Below, piece after piece: positions 17,589 to 27,171 of a DNA stretch of 64,000 nt. How positions within the stretch are numbered: position 1 is the first letter of the stretch; the number at the start of each line of letters is the position of its first letter. This DNA comes from Flavobacteriales bacterium. Its GTDB lineage: Bacteria; Bacteroidota; Bacteroidia; UBA10329. The notes beneath the pieces were generated by a model that saw only the letters and a list, made by a program, of their open reading frames with translations, did no database searches and had not been told where the DNA came from. Made by a program: the position numbers and the translations under genes. The DNA lies in contig JACJZP010000001.1 in assembly GCA_020635535.1 (NCBI GenBank), positions 248,001 through 312,000 on the forward strand, read 5' to 3'.

Positions 17589-17873
17589 TTATTTCTCCTC
17601 TACCTTCTTGGTTTTAGCGTTTGTAGACTGCTCTTTCATTCGAGCTTCTAACTGTTCTCTAGTAAGAAAGGCTGCTCCATTTACACGCTTAGCACTCGCT
17701 GAACGTTGGTTAACTGTAGAGACATGCTTTTCATCTACATTTTCGGTAGTGGAACCTTTAACAGAAGTCTTTTCTGCGTCCACCTCTGCTTTGGTAGCAG
17801 CTGCCTTGGATTGCGCGTTAGCCGCTCCAACCGACAAGCTTACCATAGCAACTAGGGTAAATAGTTTTTTCAT
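17589..17873 (-). CDS. Small exported protein upstream of the 949-residue T9SS gene
   Basis: The 94-residue protein has a signal peptide (MKKLFTLVAMVSLSVGAANAQ) and a polar Ala/Lys/Glu-rich mature part ending in KTKKVEEK. It is the first gene of a bicistron with the large T9SS gene and has a good promoter at 17903-17932. In size, export signal, charge and position it parallels the small gene at 14109-14474. Family not recognised. Confidence 0.7.
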   Translation of the reverse strand: MKKLFTLVAMVSLSVGAANAQSKAAATKAEVDAEKTSVKGSTTENVDEKHVSTVNQRSASAKRVNGAAFLTREQLEARMKEQSTNAKTKKVEEK

Positions 17874-17902
17874 CGATGTATAGGTTTATTATTTTGTTAA
17901 TG

Positions 17903-17932
17903 CAAAGCTAACATTAGACGAACAAGAACAAA
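17903..17932 (-). promoter_or_regulatory. Promoter of the small/large T9SS bicistron
   Basis: Read on the minus strand, TTTG (17929-17932) is followed after 18 bases by TAGCTTTG (17903-17910). This matches the Bacteroidota consensus and lies 29 bases before the ATG at 17873. Confidence 0.75.
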
Positions 17933-17949
17933 AGTGTTCAGCAATAGAT

Positions 17950-19176
17950 CTATAAAGGGTGTCTCTCTTTTGTCATCAAGGAGTCAAAACGGGCTCGGAC
18001 AAGGTCAAACTCTGCCTTTGTACCTATTGAAACAGGGTCAGAAGATGGCAACTCTTCTTTTCGGTGGTCTACCTGTTTTCCATTCTTCCAGAATCTGAAA
18101 CACACATGAGGCCCCGTTGCAAGACCCGTGGAGCCCACATATCCGATGATATCTCCCTGACTTACCCTGACCCCTGGTTTGATCCCATTGGCAATCTTGG
18201 ACATATGCAGGTATTGCGTCTCATAAACACTGTTGTGGCGCATTTTAACATAATTACCGTTGTTGGCCTTGTACCTTGCCTCAGTAATAACCCCATCACC
18301 CACGGCCATTATCGGAGTTCCTTTGGGTGCCGCATAGTCTGTTCCCAAGTGCGGTTTTACTCTTTTCTGAACAGGATGAAACCGTTTTAGATTATATCCG
18401 GAACTAATGCGCGAGAACTTAACGGGTGCCTGCAAGAATGCCTTTTTTAAATTATCGCCCTCCGCGTTGAAATAGCCTTTCTCGTTCTCTGATTCAAAAA
18501 AGTATGCTTTGATAGGTTTCCCGAAATGCGTGAACGTAGAAGCAAGAATCCGATCAACTCCAATGGATTTCCCTTCAACGTAATTCTCTGTGTACAGAAT
18601 CTCAAACTCATCTCCTTTCTGTATGCGATAGAAGTCGATGGTCCATGCATAGATCTCTGAAAGTTCGATGGCCAGCATGGGGTCTGCATGCTGTTTTTGT
18701 AGGTCAACGTAGAGTGAGGAATTGACCACGCCTTTTACATATCTGGTCTTCTTCTCTATCTCTTTCTGTCCCTTGTAAACATGTATACTATCGCGAAGAT
18801 TGTACACCACATAATCAGTAGCGTTGGGCTCATATATGAAACAAGTGGCATAACCGGCAGAATCCTTTGTGCAGAAAATGGTGTAAGGTTTACCGGCAGC
18901 GAGCTTTCGCACATCGAATACTTCGCGCGAAGCTTTGGCTATCTGATCAATGGTTGCGTATGGAACACCGTACGGAAGAAGAATGGAGGAAAGATTCTGG
19001 TTTTTGCCAACCTTATCTTTTATAACCAGGAATGAGTCGGTTACCATACCGTATTCCTCGTTCACCTCATGGGTCATCTCTTCATCAATGGGAACAGAAT
19101 CTGCACCACCCGAACCGCCACATCCATAAAAGAACAGACCAATTACAACGAACAACAACCACGCATTCCTAATCAT
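17950..19176 (-). CDS. Lipoprotein M23-family peptidoglycan endopeptidase
   Basis: The 408-residue protein begins with a lipoprotein signal (lipobox LFFYGC, Cys19). Residues about 45-105 look like an OapA/LysM-like cell-wall domain. The C-terminal M23 domain has zinc ligands His276 and Asp280 in HLGTDYAAPKG, and His324 (YLHM) and His357 (GPHVCFRF) of the second half. Such enzymes cut peptide cross-links of peptidoglycan. All four expected M23 residues are present, so it should be active. It is likely anchored in a membrane facing the periplasm. It follows the lectin gene by 19 bases and may be co-transcribed with it. Confidence 0.9.
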   Translation of the reverse strand: MIRNAWLLFVVIGLFFYGCGGSGGADSVPIDEEMTHEVNEEYGMVTDSFLVIKDKVGKNQNLSSILLPYGVPYATIDQIAKASREVFDVRKLAAGKPYTIFCTKDSAGYATCFIYEPNATDYVVYNLRDSIHVYKGQKEIEKKTRYVKGVVNSSLYVDLQKQHADPMLAIELSEIYAWTIDFYRIQKGDEFEILYTENYVEGKSIGVDRILASTFTHFGKPIKAYFFESENEKGYFNAEGDNLKKAFLQAPVKFSRISSGYNLKRFHPVQKRVKPHLGTDYAAPKGTPIMAVGDGVITEARYKANNGNYVKMRHNSVYETQYLHMSKIANGIKPGVRVSQGDIIGYVGSTGLATGPHVCFRFWKNGKQVDHRKEELPSSDPVSIGTKAEFDLVRARFDSLMTKERHPL

Positions 19177-19195
19177 CCCCTCAATTGTGTTGCTT

Positions 19196-20872
19196 CTATC
19201 TCAATAGGGTAACGGTTCCCTGCTCAGAGAAATTATCACCGTTAACACCTTTTAGATCAAGCACATAGTAGTAAGTTCCAGACTCTGCTTTAGCACCACC
19301 GTTTATTGTTCCGTCCCAACCCCAATATTCTGTTTGTGGAATGGCGCCTTCATAGGTAAAAACAGGTCTTCCCCAACGATTGAATATGTGCATATTGGCT
19401 TCGACAACCGCATATGTTTCGGGCTGGAACCACTCATTAAAATCATCTCCATTTGGTGTAAAAACGTTTGGAAGATCATATTCCGGTAGCCCTTCTACGT
19501 AAATGGAATAATCTGCTGTATCCATGCAGCCGTTGGCGTTGGTAACCACCAGTTGAATATCATACCAACCGCTATCTGGGAAAGTGTAATTGAGTTCTCC
19601 CAACGTGGTATAAGCCGTATCAAGGATTATCCAATATGCCTCATCTCCGTTGTTCAGACCAGTGGTGAAAACCGCATCCAGACTGTTGGACTCAAAGGCT
19701 CCTTCAGCAACGGGATTCTCAAACACCGTAACGGTTGAGGAAACGGAGTCAGTGCAACCTTCAGCGCTGCTTACCTCCAGCGTAACATTGTAGGTTCCAG
19801 CTTCTGAATAGACAACCGATACGCTGCTTCCGAAATCGGTTTCTCCATTTCCAAGATTCCAACTCCAATCGGAGACCGAGCCTGAAACGATGGACGATTC
19901 GTCCATCAGGTTCATTTCATTGCCTTGACAAACATCTGTGGCAGAAAAATCTGCTACCGGGTTCGGATGCACCACGATCTGAAGGCTATCAGAAGCATCA
20001 CATCCTTCTGCATCTACAATCGTCTGCGTAACCCAATATGTTCCTGCATCAGGAAACTGCACCATGCCCGGTGTTGCATTTTGAGATGTCTGTCCATTGT
20101 CGAAATCCCAATCCCAACTCTCCACCACTCCGAGTGCACTGTACGAATCATCTTCGAAGAGCACCGAATCTCCAGCACATATCTCATCACTATTTGCAGA
20201 AAGGCCAGGAATGATCGAAAAGCAGAACTCCTGCTGATTGTAAAGACCTCCAGTTGAACCTGTGAAACCCCAGAAAACGTTCGGGTCTCCACCAAAAATG
20301 TCATTGATAATGTCGCCCGTGTAAGTAGTTCTTAGCGATCCATCCATATAGAAATTGATGATCATGGTGACAGGGTCCCAGGTCACCCTCATAACGTGCC
20401 ATTGTCCGTCTTCGATATTGTTGCCACTTACCAGAGCAATTTCAGGCCCCGCAAGATTGTCTGCGGAAAAATGCTCAACAGAACCGTTGGACATGATGGC
20501 CACGTGATCTTGAGGTATATCCCCATCATTTGCTCCATTATCGTAGGTATCAATAGACATGGCCAATGAGGGGGAAATGCCTTCGTAACCCATTCCTCCT
20601 CCGTTTGAACCGACCTGCGTACTGATGGGTTGGAGCACAAAAGCAATTCCATCTGCCCCTCCAGGGATATCGCCCAAGTAAACATCAAACGTATAGTCGA
20701 AAGGATCTGCCAAACTGATCTGGCTTGAGTTCCACACCGAACCACTCTGATTGCCAATGGCTTCAGTTAATCGGTAACAGTTACAACTCAGTTGCTCTGC
20801 ATCTCCATTAACAGTCTGACCGATGGAAACAATGGGCAAGGCGATAAACAAACTCAGGGCAAATCTTTTCAT
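19196..20872 (-). CDS. Secreted L-type lectin-like/PKD protein with a CHU_C (T9SS type B) C-terminus
   Basis: The ATG at 20872 gives 558 residues with a signal peptide (MKRFALSLFIALPIVSIGQ). Residues about 20-225 have the legume-type lectin pattern: FDYTFDVYLGDIPGGADGIAFVLQ, then SLAMSIDTYDN, typical of concanavalin-like folds. Two PKD domains follow (WDWDFDNGQTSQN and WSWNLGNGETDFG). The end is a gliding-motility-associated CHU_C domain (LPNVFTPNGDDFNEWF, HIFNRWGRPVF, SGTYYYVLDLKG). It is probably a surface carbohydrate-binding protein exported by T9SS. An extension to a TTG at 20893 is rejected because it overlaps the -7 box. Confidence 0.88.
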   Translation of the reverse strand: MKRFALSLFIALPIVSIGQTVNGDAEQLSCNCYRLTEAIGNQSGSVWNSSQISLADPFDYTFDVYLGDIPGGADGIAFVLQPISTQVGSNGGGMGYEGISPSLAMSIDTYDNGANDGDIPQDHVAIMSNGSVEHFSADNLAGPEIALVSGNNIEDGQWHVMRVTWDPVTMIINFYMDGSLRTTYTGDIINDIFGGDPNVFWGFTGSTGGLYNQQEFCFSIIPGLSANSDEICAGDSVLFEDDSYSALGVVESWDWDFDNGQTSQNATPGMVQFPDAGTYWVTQTIVDAEGCDASDSLQIVVHPNPVADFSATDVCQGNEMNLMDESSIVSGSVSDWSWNLGNGETDFGSSVSVVYSEAGTYNVTLEVSSAEGCTDSVSSTVTVFENPVAEGAFESNSLDAVFTTGLNNGDEAYWIILDTAYTTLGELNYTFPDSGWYDIQLVVTNANGCMDTADYSIYVEGLPEYDLPNVFTPNGDDFNEWFQPETYAVVEANMHIFNRWGRPVFTYEGAIPQTEYWGWDGTINGGAKAESGTYYYVLDLKGVNGDNFSEQGTVTLLR

Positions 20873-20890
20873 GATCGATAATTGATGGCG

Positions 20891-20898
20891 CAAATCTA
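20891..20898 (-). promoter_or_regulatory. TAnnTTTG -7 box of the lectin gene
   Basis: On the minus strand the sequence reads TAGATTTG, 18 bases before the ATG at 20872. No TTG is found at the usual upstream distance. Confidence 0.6.
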
Positions 20899-20973
20899 TT
20901 TTCCAGCAGCAAATGAACTGGTTTACTGGAAGACGAAAATAGGCGCTTGCGTTGCCCAGATGGAACTACGAGA

Positions 20974-21981
20974 CTACTTGTTTTTCACAAGGTCTTCCAC
21001 CCAACCCTTTCCCCAGTTATCTTTTTCCTCTACAGTCCACAGTTCTGGGAAGAAAATGCGCTTCATGAAACGTGGTGGCAAATACTTCTGCCAGTTGGTA
21101 CCGCCCGTGGCAGCCACACCTTCATCATCGCGAAGCAGATAGCGCGCTGCCGTTTTATAATGCTGCAACGGCCAGTTCACGTTCACGTTCAGGTCGAGTT
21201 TTTTCATCTCCTCAATGAGTCCTTCGTCCTTTTTTTCAGCTTCTGGCAGGGCCGAATACTTGGCCCAGAGGTTTCTGTCGGCATATTTCACTGCCAAGCA
21301 GATCAAGTCTTCAGAATACTTCTCCTCAAACTGCTTTAGCGTAAGCGTTTTCTTGCCTGATTCCAGTTCGGTAGCACCCGCTTTCCAATAAATGTAATCG
21401 AACATTTCGCGGATGCCTTTCTCATCCGAAGCAGTCTGTGTGAATTTATGGCGATGGTTCACATGCACCAGATTGTTCATGGCCGTGGAACAGATCTCGA
21501 TCTTCCGGTATTGCGCGCTCTGAAAACCACTGGCTGGCAACAGTGCCATTCTGAAACGGAGAAACTGCTCCTTCTCCATGCCATATTCCATCACGCCATA
21601 GCTGGTAGTCAGCGCATTGAAATAGGCATTGATTCTGCGGATGCGCTCTTTGAAGAAACCCGGTTCCATCGTCTCGCGCCAGCCTTTGTCCTCCCCGTTC
21701 GGAAGCACATTTCTTCCATTGTACGCGATCTGCTCATACTCGTGCAACGCCAACCTGAAATACAACTCCGTTATCTGATGGTAGATGATGAACACCAACT
21801 CGTCCGGAAAATCTGTGCGTGGCTTTTGCAGCGTCATGAGTGTATCCACACTCGTGTACTCCCAATAAGGCAGATAGTTGGAAAGCAGCAACCCATCCAG
21901 GTATGCATTCATATCTTGGCCCATGGCCTCGTACTTGTCTTGCAATTTTCCGAGCTGTTCTTGCAGAAGTTCGTTGTTCAT
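20974..21981 (-). CDS. kynA: Tryptophan 2,3-dioxygenase
   Basis: This heme enzyme opens the indole ring of tryptophan to give N-formylkynurenine, the first step of the kynurenine pathway. From the ATG at 21981 the protein has 335 residues and includes the family's N-terminal substrate segment YWEYTSVDTLMTLQKPR and PDELVFIIYHQITELYFRL. The C-terminal region has GGTNWQKYLPP. A longer open frame upstream to 22389 overlaps the divergent kmo gene and has no family similarity, so it is rejected. The gene is divergent from kmo, which encodes a later step. Confidence 0.93.
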   Translation of the reverse strand: MNNELLQEQLGKLQDKYEAMGQDMNAYLDGLLLSNYLPYWEYTSVDTLMTLQKPRTDFPDELVFIIYHQITELYFRLALHEYEQIAYNGRNVLPNGEDKGWRETMEPGFFKERIRRINAYFNALTTSYGVMEYGMEKEQFLRFRMALLPASGFQSAQYRKIEICSTAMNNLVHVNHRHKFTQTASDEKGIREMFDYIYWKAGATELESGKKTLTLKQFEEKYSEDLICLAVKYADRNLWAKYSALPEAEKKDEGLIEEMKKLDLNVNVNWPLQHYKTAARYLLRDDEGVAATGGTNWQKYLPPRFMKRIFFPELWTVEEKDNWGKGWVEDLVKNK

Positions 21982-22092
21982 CTCTTTGTTTTGAAGCCCC
22001 CGAAAGTAGGGTAAAACGCATGCGACAATACTGACCTCAGTCATGAACACAGCCTCATGCGAATGGTTAATTTGGCGATCAAATTGAATTCG

Positions 22093-23433
22093 ATGGCAGA
22101 GAAACAGATCATTATCGGTGCAGGACTTGTGGGCTCGCTGCATGCGGTTTATTTGGCAAAACGGGGCGTGCAAGTGGAAATGTTCGAACGCAGACCCGAC
22201 ATGCGTACGGTCGATATCAGCGCAGGCCGCTCCATCAACTTGGCCATTTCGCACCGAGGTTTGAAAGCGCTGGACCGCGTTGGTCTGAAAGAAAAAGTGT
22301 TGGAGATGGTGATTCCGATGCCTGGCCGAATGATCCATGACGTGGAGGGCAACACCAATTTTCAGCCTTACGGCAAAGATGGCCAGCACATCAATTCAGT
22401 TTCGCGGGGCGGATTGAACGCCTTGCTGATGACCGAAGCCGAGAAAGCGGGCGTGAAGATCAACTTCAACCAACGTTGCGTGAACATGGACCTGGATGCC
22501 GGAAAAGCAACGTTCCGCGATGAAGTTTCGGGCAAGGTTTCTGAAGTAACGGCCGATCATATTTATGGTACGGATGGCGCCTTCAGCGAAGTACGCCACG
22601 CCATGATGATGACCGACCGTTTTGATTATTCGCAGACCTACCTGAAGCACGGCTACAAGGAATTGTCCATTCCAGCGGCTGAAGGTGGTGGTTTCCGAAT
22701 TGAGAAAAATGCGCTTCACATTTGGCCGCGTGGCGGATTCATGCTTATTGCACTTCCCAACTTGGATGGAAGTTTCACCGTCACTCTTTTCCTTTCATTT
22801 GAAGGGAAATACGCCTTCGAAAACCTGAAAACCGAACAGCAGGTGCTGGATTTCTTCAATGAGGTTTTCCCAGATGTTGTTCCACACATGCCCACCCTTG
22901 TGGAAGATTTCTTCGGAAATCCGACCTCTTCGCTATGCACTGTTCGCTGTTTCCCTTGGAAATACAAAGACAAGGCACTCATTTTCGGTGATGCCTCACA
23001 TGCCATTGTTCCATTTTATGGGCAAGGAATGGTCTCTGGGTTTGAGGATTGCTATGTGTTCGACCAGTTGGCCGATGAGCATTGGAACGACAAGGAAACG
23101 CTTTTCGACAAGTTTCAACATTCACGCAAACCGGATGATGATGCCATTGCAGACCTTGCGCTACGCAACTTCGTAGAAATGCGCGACCTCGTTGCCGATC
23201 CACAGTTCCTGCTCCGCAAGAAGATCGAGAAGAAACTCAGCTCCAAGCATCCCAACAAGTGGACACCGCTCTACGAAATGGTGACCTTCTCAGAAATGCG
23301 GTATTCTGAAGCACTCTCGCGCGGCAAGGAACAGGACAAGATCATGGAAGAGATACTTTCTTGGGAAGGAATAGCTGAGAATTGGGAGTCTGAAACAGTT
23401 TTCAAAAAGATAGAGGAACTGGCAACCAAATAA
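22093..23433 (+). CDS. kmo: Kynurenine 3-monooxygenase
   Basis: This FAD/NADPH enzyme hydroxylates L-kynurenine. The ATG at 22093 gives 446 residues starting MAEKQIIIGAGLVGSLHAV, with the FAD-binding GxGxxG at residues 8-13. DISAGRSINLAISHRGLKAL and PMPGRMIHDVEG are hallmarks of KMO, and the GD motif is in ALIFGDASHAIVPFYGQGM. Together with the divergent tryptophan dioxygenase it supports NAD synthesis or tryptophan breakdown; formamidase and kynureninase are not in this window. An upstream ATG at 22057 is possible but less likely. Confidence 0.94.
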   Translation: MAEKQIIIGAGLVGSLHAVYLAKRGVQVEMFERRPDMRTVDISAGRSINLAISHRGLKALDRVGLKEKVLEMVIPMPGRMIHDVEGNTNFQPYGKDGQHINSVSRGGLNALLMTEAEKAGVKINFNQRCVNMDLDAGKATFRDEVSGKVSEVTADHIYGTDGAFSEVRHAMMMTDRFDYSQTYLKHGYKELSIPAAEGGGFRIEKNALHIWPRGGFMLIALPNLDGSFTVTLFLSFEGKYAFENLKTEQQVLDFFNEVFPDVVPHMPTLVEDFFGNPTSSLCTVRCFPWKYKDKALIFGDASHAIVPFYGQGMVSGFEDCYVFDQLADEHWNDKETLFDKFQHSRKPDDDAIADLALRNFVEMRDLVADPQFLLRKKIEKKLSSKHPNKWTPLYEMVTFSEMRYSEALSRGKEQDKIMEEILSWEGIAENWESETVFKKIEELATK

Positions 23434-23506
23434 GCCATTACCTGTCTATCATGCATGGTTCGAATAATTGCATGAACTGATTATTTTCAACCCCGTTAAA
23501 CAGTAC

Positions 23507-26500
23507 ATGAACCCCACCCACCCCACCGCGAAATCCATTTGGCTTTCTCTGCTGACGTTCCTCAGCCTGTTTTCTTTTCATGTGCATGGTCAAGGCTGCA
23601 TCAATGCAGATTTTGAGCAGGGCAACTTCACCGGCTGGACCGGAACATGGGGCGATGGTGTTTGTACCAGTTCCTTTCTGGGTCTTTGCCTTACCTCTGC
23701 ACCTGATCCATACCAATACAACGGCTTGAATCAGGGCACGAACAACCAGGCGGCCAACGCCACACCAGAAAAGAACCACTTTATTATGACCGGGGGTAAC
23801 GACCCAATTGCTGGAGCGGCCATTCCAGTGGTTTTCCAAGGCAATTATTCCATGCGATTGGGCAACGCGCAGGCAGAAGATGGAGGCGAAACGATAAGCT
23901 ACACATTCACAGTAGACAACTCCAACGTCAACTTCACCTATCACTATGCCGTGGTATTGGGTGGGGGAAATCATAACCCCGGTGAACAGGCATTTTTCCG
24001 AATTAGAATGTATGACGGAAACAATAACCCCATCAGTTGTGCTTCATACGATGTTGATGCAACTACAGCCGCCACAATTGGAGGATTCGTGAATGTCGGA
24101 GGGTCGATGTACAAGCCGTGGACATCTGTTTTCATCCCACTTAACAACTACATCGGACAAACGGTCCGAATTGAATTCATTACCCGTGATTGCGACTCTA
24201 ATGGAGGAAGCCATTTCGCTTATGCCTACATCGATGCGGATTGCGCTCCCTTAGAGATCATCTCCTCGTCTCCCACCGTATGTGGTGGGCAAGATGTATT
24301 TCTGACGGCACCGGCCGGAGCCGCAACTTACGCATGGACCGGACCTGGTCTTGTTCCTGGCACAGAAAACCAGCAGACAGCCACCATCATCGCTCCAGGA
24401 CCATACACGGTTACCATGACCACCTTCGGAAACGCACCTTGCACATTCTCCCTTGATACGGTGATGGCTCCAAGCCCAAGCAACCCAACGGCAATTTTTG
24501 ATTATACCCCTGCATGTGAGGGAGACCCCATACAGTTCAATGACCTTTCCACGCCTAATGGGCAAATAGTGAATTGGGCATGGGATTTTAATGCAGATGG
24601 AAACCCTGACGACCTGACACAAAACCCAACACACACGTTTCCAAGTGCGGGAACTTACCCCGTAAGGCTTGGGGTTTCTTGGCCTCCTTGTTTGGACGAC
24701 ACGATAATCAACGTGGAAGTTTATACAACCCCCACTTCCACTTTCACGGTAACATCACCTATTTGTGTAGGCGATGATGCCACCATTACCTACACGGGAA
24801 ATGCCCCCGCTGGCGCAACTTACAATTGGAGTTTTGATGGAGGAACAGTTGTATCGGGATCAGGTCAAGGGCCATACACCGTCAATTGGTCAACAAGTGG
24901 AACCAAGAACATTTCGCTCGATGTAAGCTTGGGTTCATGTACATCCCCAACCACTACAAATCCACTTGTGGTCAATGCCATTCCAACTGTTGATATGGGC
25001 CCCGATGTTTCCATTTGCGATGCTGGAAGCATTGGCCTTACAGCAACTGGAGCTACGACCTATTCGTGGTCTCCAGCAACTGGCTTGAGTGCAACAACCG
25101 GAGCCACAGTAACGGCCAACCCGGCAGGAACAACCACTTATACCGTAACTGGAACTTCGAACGGATGTACTGGAACCGGAACCATCACCGTGAATGTCAA
25201 TCCGATTCCCGTTGTGACTGTAAATCCAACCAATTCAACGGTTTGTGCAGGAGAACCGACCACATTCACGGCCAGCGGTGCAGATACTTACGATTGGTCG
25301 CCAGCAACTGGTCTGAGCGCAACCACGGGCACATCGGTAGATGCGGCACCAAATGCTTCCACAACATATACTGTGACGGGCACAACCAACGGTTGCAGTG
25401 CTTCAGCAACATTCGATATCACAGTAAACATCTCTCCGAACTTGTCAGTAAGTCCTGATGTGGCAATCTGTGGTGGAGAAACCACCACACTCACGGCCAT
25501 GGGTGCAGACACCTACGACTGGACCCCAACAAACGGATTAAGTGCAATAACCGGGGCAAGTGTAGACGCTACTCCATCATCAACTACTACTTACACGGTA
25601 ACTGGTACAACGCAAGGTTGTACAGCAACAGAAACCGTCACCGTTACGGTTACTCCATATCCAACGGTAACCGTTTCTCCTTCATCCGCAGCCATGTGTT
25701 TGGGCGAATCGAAAGGATTTACAGCTTCTGGCGCTGACACTTACGTTTGGTCGCCAGCAACCGGATTGGATGTAACCACTGGGCCAACCGTGCTGGCAAA
25801 CCCAACCACAACCACAACATACCAAGTGGTTGGTTCAGTGAACGGCTGTAACGATACGGCAACAGCAACACTTACAGTCAACCCGATTCCTGTAGTGACC
25901 GTAAGCAATGACATTACAATATGTAGTGGAGAAAGTACCTCTTTGACGGCCAATGGGGCCACAACCTATGTTTGGACACCGAGCACTGGCCTCAGCGCTC
26001 AAAGCGGAGCAAGTGTTACGGCCAGTCCGATGACCACCACAACTTATACGGTAACAGGAACAAGCTTAGGATGCGTGGCTTCGGCTTCAATGACGGTAAC
26101 TGTCAATCAGACTCCAAGTGTGAACGTTACGCCTGTTTCCATTGCATTCTGTGATGGTAATTCAGCGACATTGACAGCGTCAGGTGCGGACACTTATATC
26201 TGGTCTCCGGCAACAGGATTGAGTTCTGCAACGGGCGCATCGGTTACGGCCAATCCAACCACAACCACAGCTTACACGGTTGTCGGCTCAACATTAGGAT
26301 GCGAGGATGATGCTTCAGCAACGGTTACGGTCTATCCTAATCCAGCTGTTGATTTTGCTGCTGATGTAACAGAAGGTTGCGTTCCACTGTGCGTTCAATT
26401 CACCAATAATTCGACTATTGCTACAGGAAACATGACCTATCGCTGGGATTTTGGCGATGGCGAAACTTACACTGGAACCAGCGCACAACACTGTTATCCA

Positions 26501-27127
26501 GAGGTTGATTCTTTCACCGTAGGGCTTACTGCAACCTCCAACTTTCAGTGTATTACGGAGTTGGTCAGAAACGATTACATCATTGTTCATCCGAATCCGA
26601 TTGCCCGATTCACGGCCAATCCATCAAGTGCAAGTGTTCTTTCCCCAAAGTTTCAATTCACGGATAATTCCAGTGGTGCCGAGGAATGGTACTGGGATTT
26701 CGGAGATGGAACGACAGTGCAAAACCTGATTACCACACCTGCACACACCTATCCCACAGATATTGATAGCGGAACTTACACGGTAACGCTTCAAGTGGTG
26801 AATGAATTCGGCTGCATTGACGAAACTGAACTTGACGTATACATCACTCCTCACATTAGTATTTACATTCCAAACTCCTTCTCACCCAACGCAGATGGAA
26901 GAAATGATGAGTTCCGAGCGTATGGCGAAAACATTATCGAATTTGAAATGCACATCTACAACCGATGGGGTCAGGAGATCTTCTATTCTGCCGTGATGGA
27001 AGAAGGATGGGACGGCACATTCCAAGGCAAACAGGTTGAGAACGATGTATACGTGTACAAGATCGTTTACACCGGACTGGACGGCACAGAAGGCCGACCG
27101 ATAGGAAGCGTTACACTGTTCCGATAA
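23507..27127 (+). CDS. Large secreted Ig-like/PKD repeat protein with a CHU_C (T9SS type B) domain
   Basis: From the ATG at 23507 the protein has 1206 residues: a signal peptide (to about residue 28), an N-terminal beta-rich region (GCINADFEQGNFTGW), an Ig-like stretch, a PKD domain (WAWDFNADGNPDD), and six consecutive repeats of about 75 residues. Each repeat has the pattern 'C-G-E...TASGADTY-WSPATGLS...TTTYTVTGT-NGC'. Two PKD domains (RWDFGDGETYTG, YWDFGDGTTVQN) and a CHU_C domain (IPNSFSPNADGRNDEF, IYNRWGQEIF) follow. It is Thr/Ser-rich, extracellular and most likely adhesive. It is preceded by kmo and convergent with the AIM24 gene. Confidence 0.88.
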   Translation: MNPTHPTAKSIWLSLLTFLSLFSFHVHGQGCINADFEQGNFTGWTGTWGDGVCTSSFLGLCLTSAPDPYQYNGLNQGTNNQAANATPEKNHFIMTGGNDPIAGAAIPVVFQGNYSMRLGNAQAEDGGETISYTFTVDNSNVNFTYHYAVVLGGGNHNPGEQAFFRIRMYDGNNNPISCASYDVDATTAATIGGFVNVGGSMYKPWTSVFIPLNNYIGQTVRIEFITRDCDSNGGSHFAYAYIDADCAPLEIISSSPTVCGGQDVFLTAPAGAATYAWTGPGLVPGTENQQTATIIAPGPYTVTMTTFGNAPCTFSLDTVMAPSPSNPTAIFDYTPACEGDPIQFNDLSTPNGQIVNWAWDFNADGNPDDLTQNPTHTFPSAGTYPVRLGVSWPPCLDDTIINVEVYTTPTSTFTVTSPICVGDDATITYTGNAPAGATYNWSFDGGTVVSGSGQGPYTVNWSTSGTKNISLDVSLGSCTSPTTTNPLVVNAIPTVDMGPDVSICDAGSIGLTATGATTYSWSPATGLSATTGATVTANPAGTTTYTVTGTSNGCTGTGTITVNVNPIPVVTVNPTNSTVCAGEPTTFTASGADTYDWSPATGLSATTGTSVDAAPNASTTYTVTGTTNGCSASATFDITVNISPNLSVSPDVAICGGETTTLTAMGADTYDWTPTNGLSAITGASVDATPSSTTTYTVTGTTQGCTATETVTVTVTPYPTVTVSPSSAAMCLGESKGFTASGADTYVWSPATGLDVTTGPTVLANPTTTTTYQVVGSVNGCNDTATATLTVNPIPVVTVSNDITICSGESTSLTANGATTYVWTPSTGLSAQSGASVTASPMTTTTYTVTGTSLGCVASASMTVTVNQTPSVNVTPVSIAFCDGNSATLTASGADTYIWSPATGLSSATGASVTANPTTTTAYTVVGSTLGCEDDASATVTVYPNPAVDFAADVTEGCVPLCVQFTNNSTIATGNMTYRWDFGDGETYTGTSAQHCYPEVDSFTVGLTATSNFQCITELVRNDYIIVHPNPIARFTANPSSASVLSPKFQFTDNSSGAEEWYWDFGDGTTVQNLITTPAHTYPTDIDSGTYTVTLQVVNEFGCIDETELDVYITPHISIYIPNSFSPNADGRNDEFRAYGENIIEFEMHIYNRWGQEIFYSAVMEEGWDGTFQGKQVENDVYVYKIVYTGLDGTEGRPIGSVTLFR
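24983..26340 (+). repeat. Six tandem intragenic repeats of about 226 bp
   Basis: These encode the six Ig-like modules of the large adhesin-like protein. Cores such as TGGTCTCCAGCAACTGG recur with small changes in most units, so the array is prone to unequal recombination. Confidence 0.75.
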
Positions 27128-27171
27128 ACGATCAGAATAATTCAGAAAGCGTCAATTGACGACTCTATTTG

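Noticed and set aside
21982..22389. N-terminal extension of tryptophan dioxygenase up to 22389
   Set aside because: It overlaps the divergent kmo gene and bears no similarity to the enzyme family; the ATG at 21981 fits the usual start.
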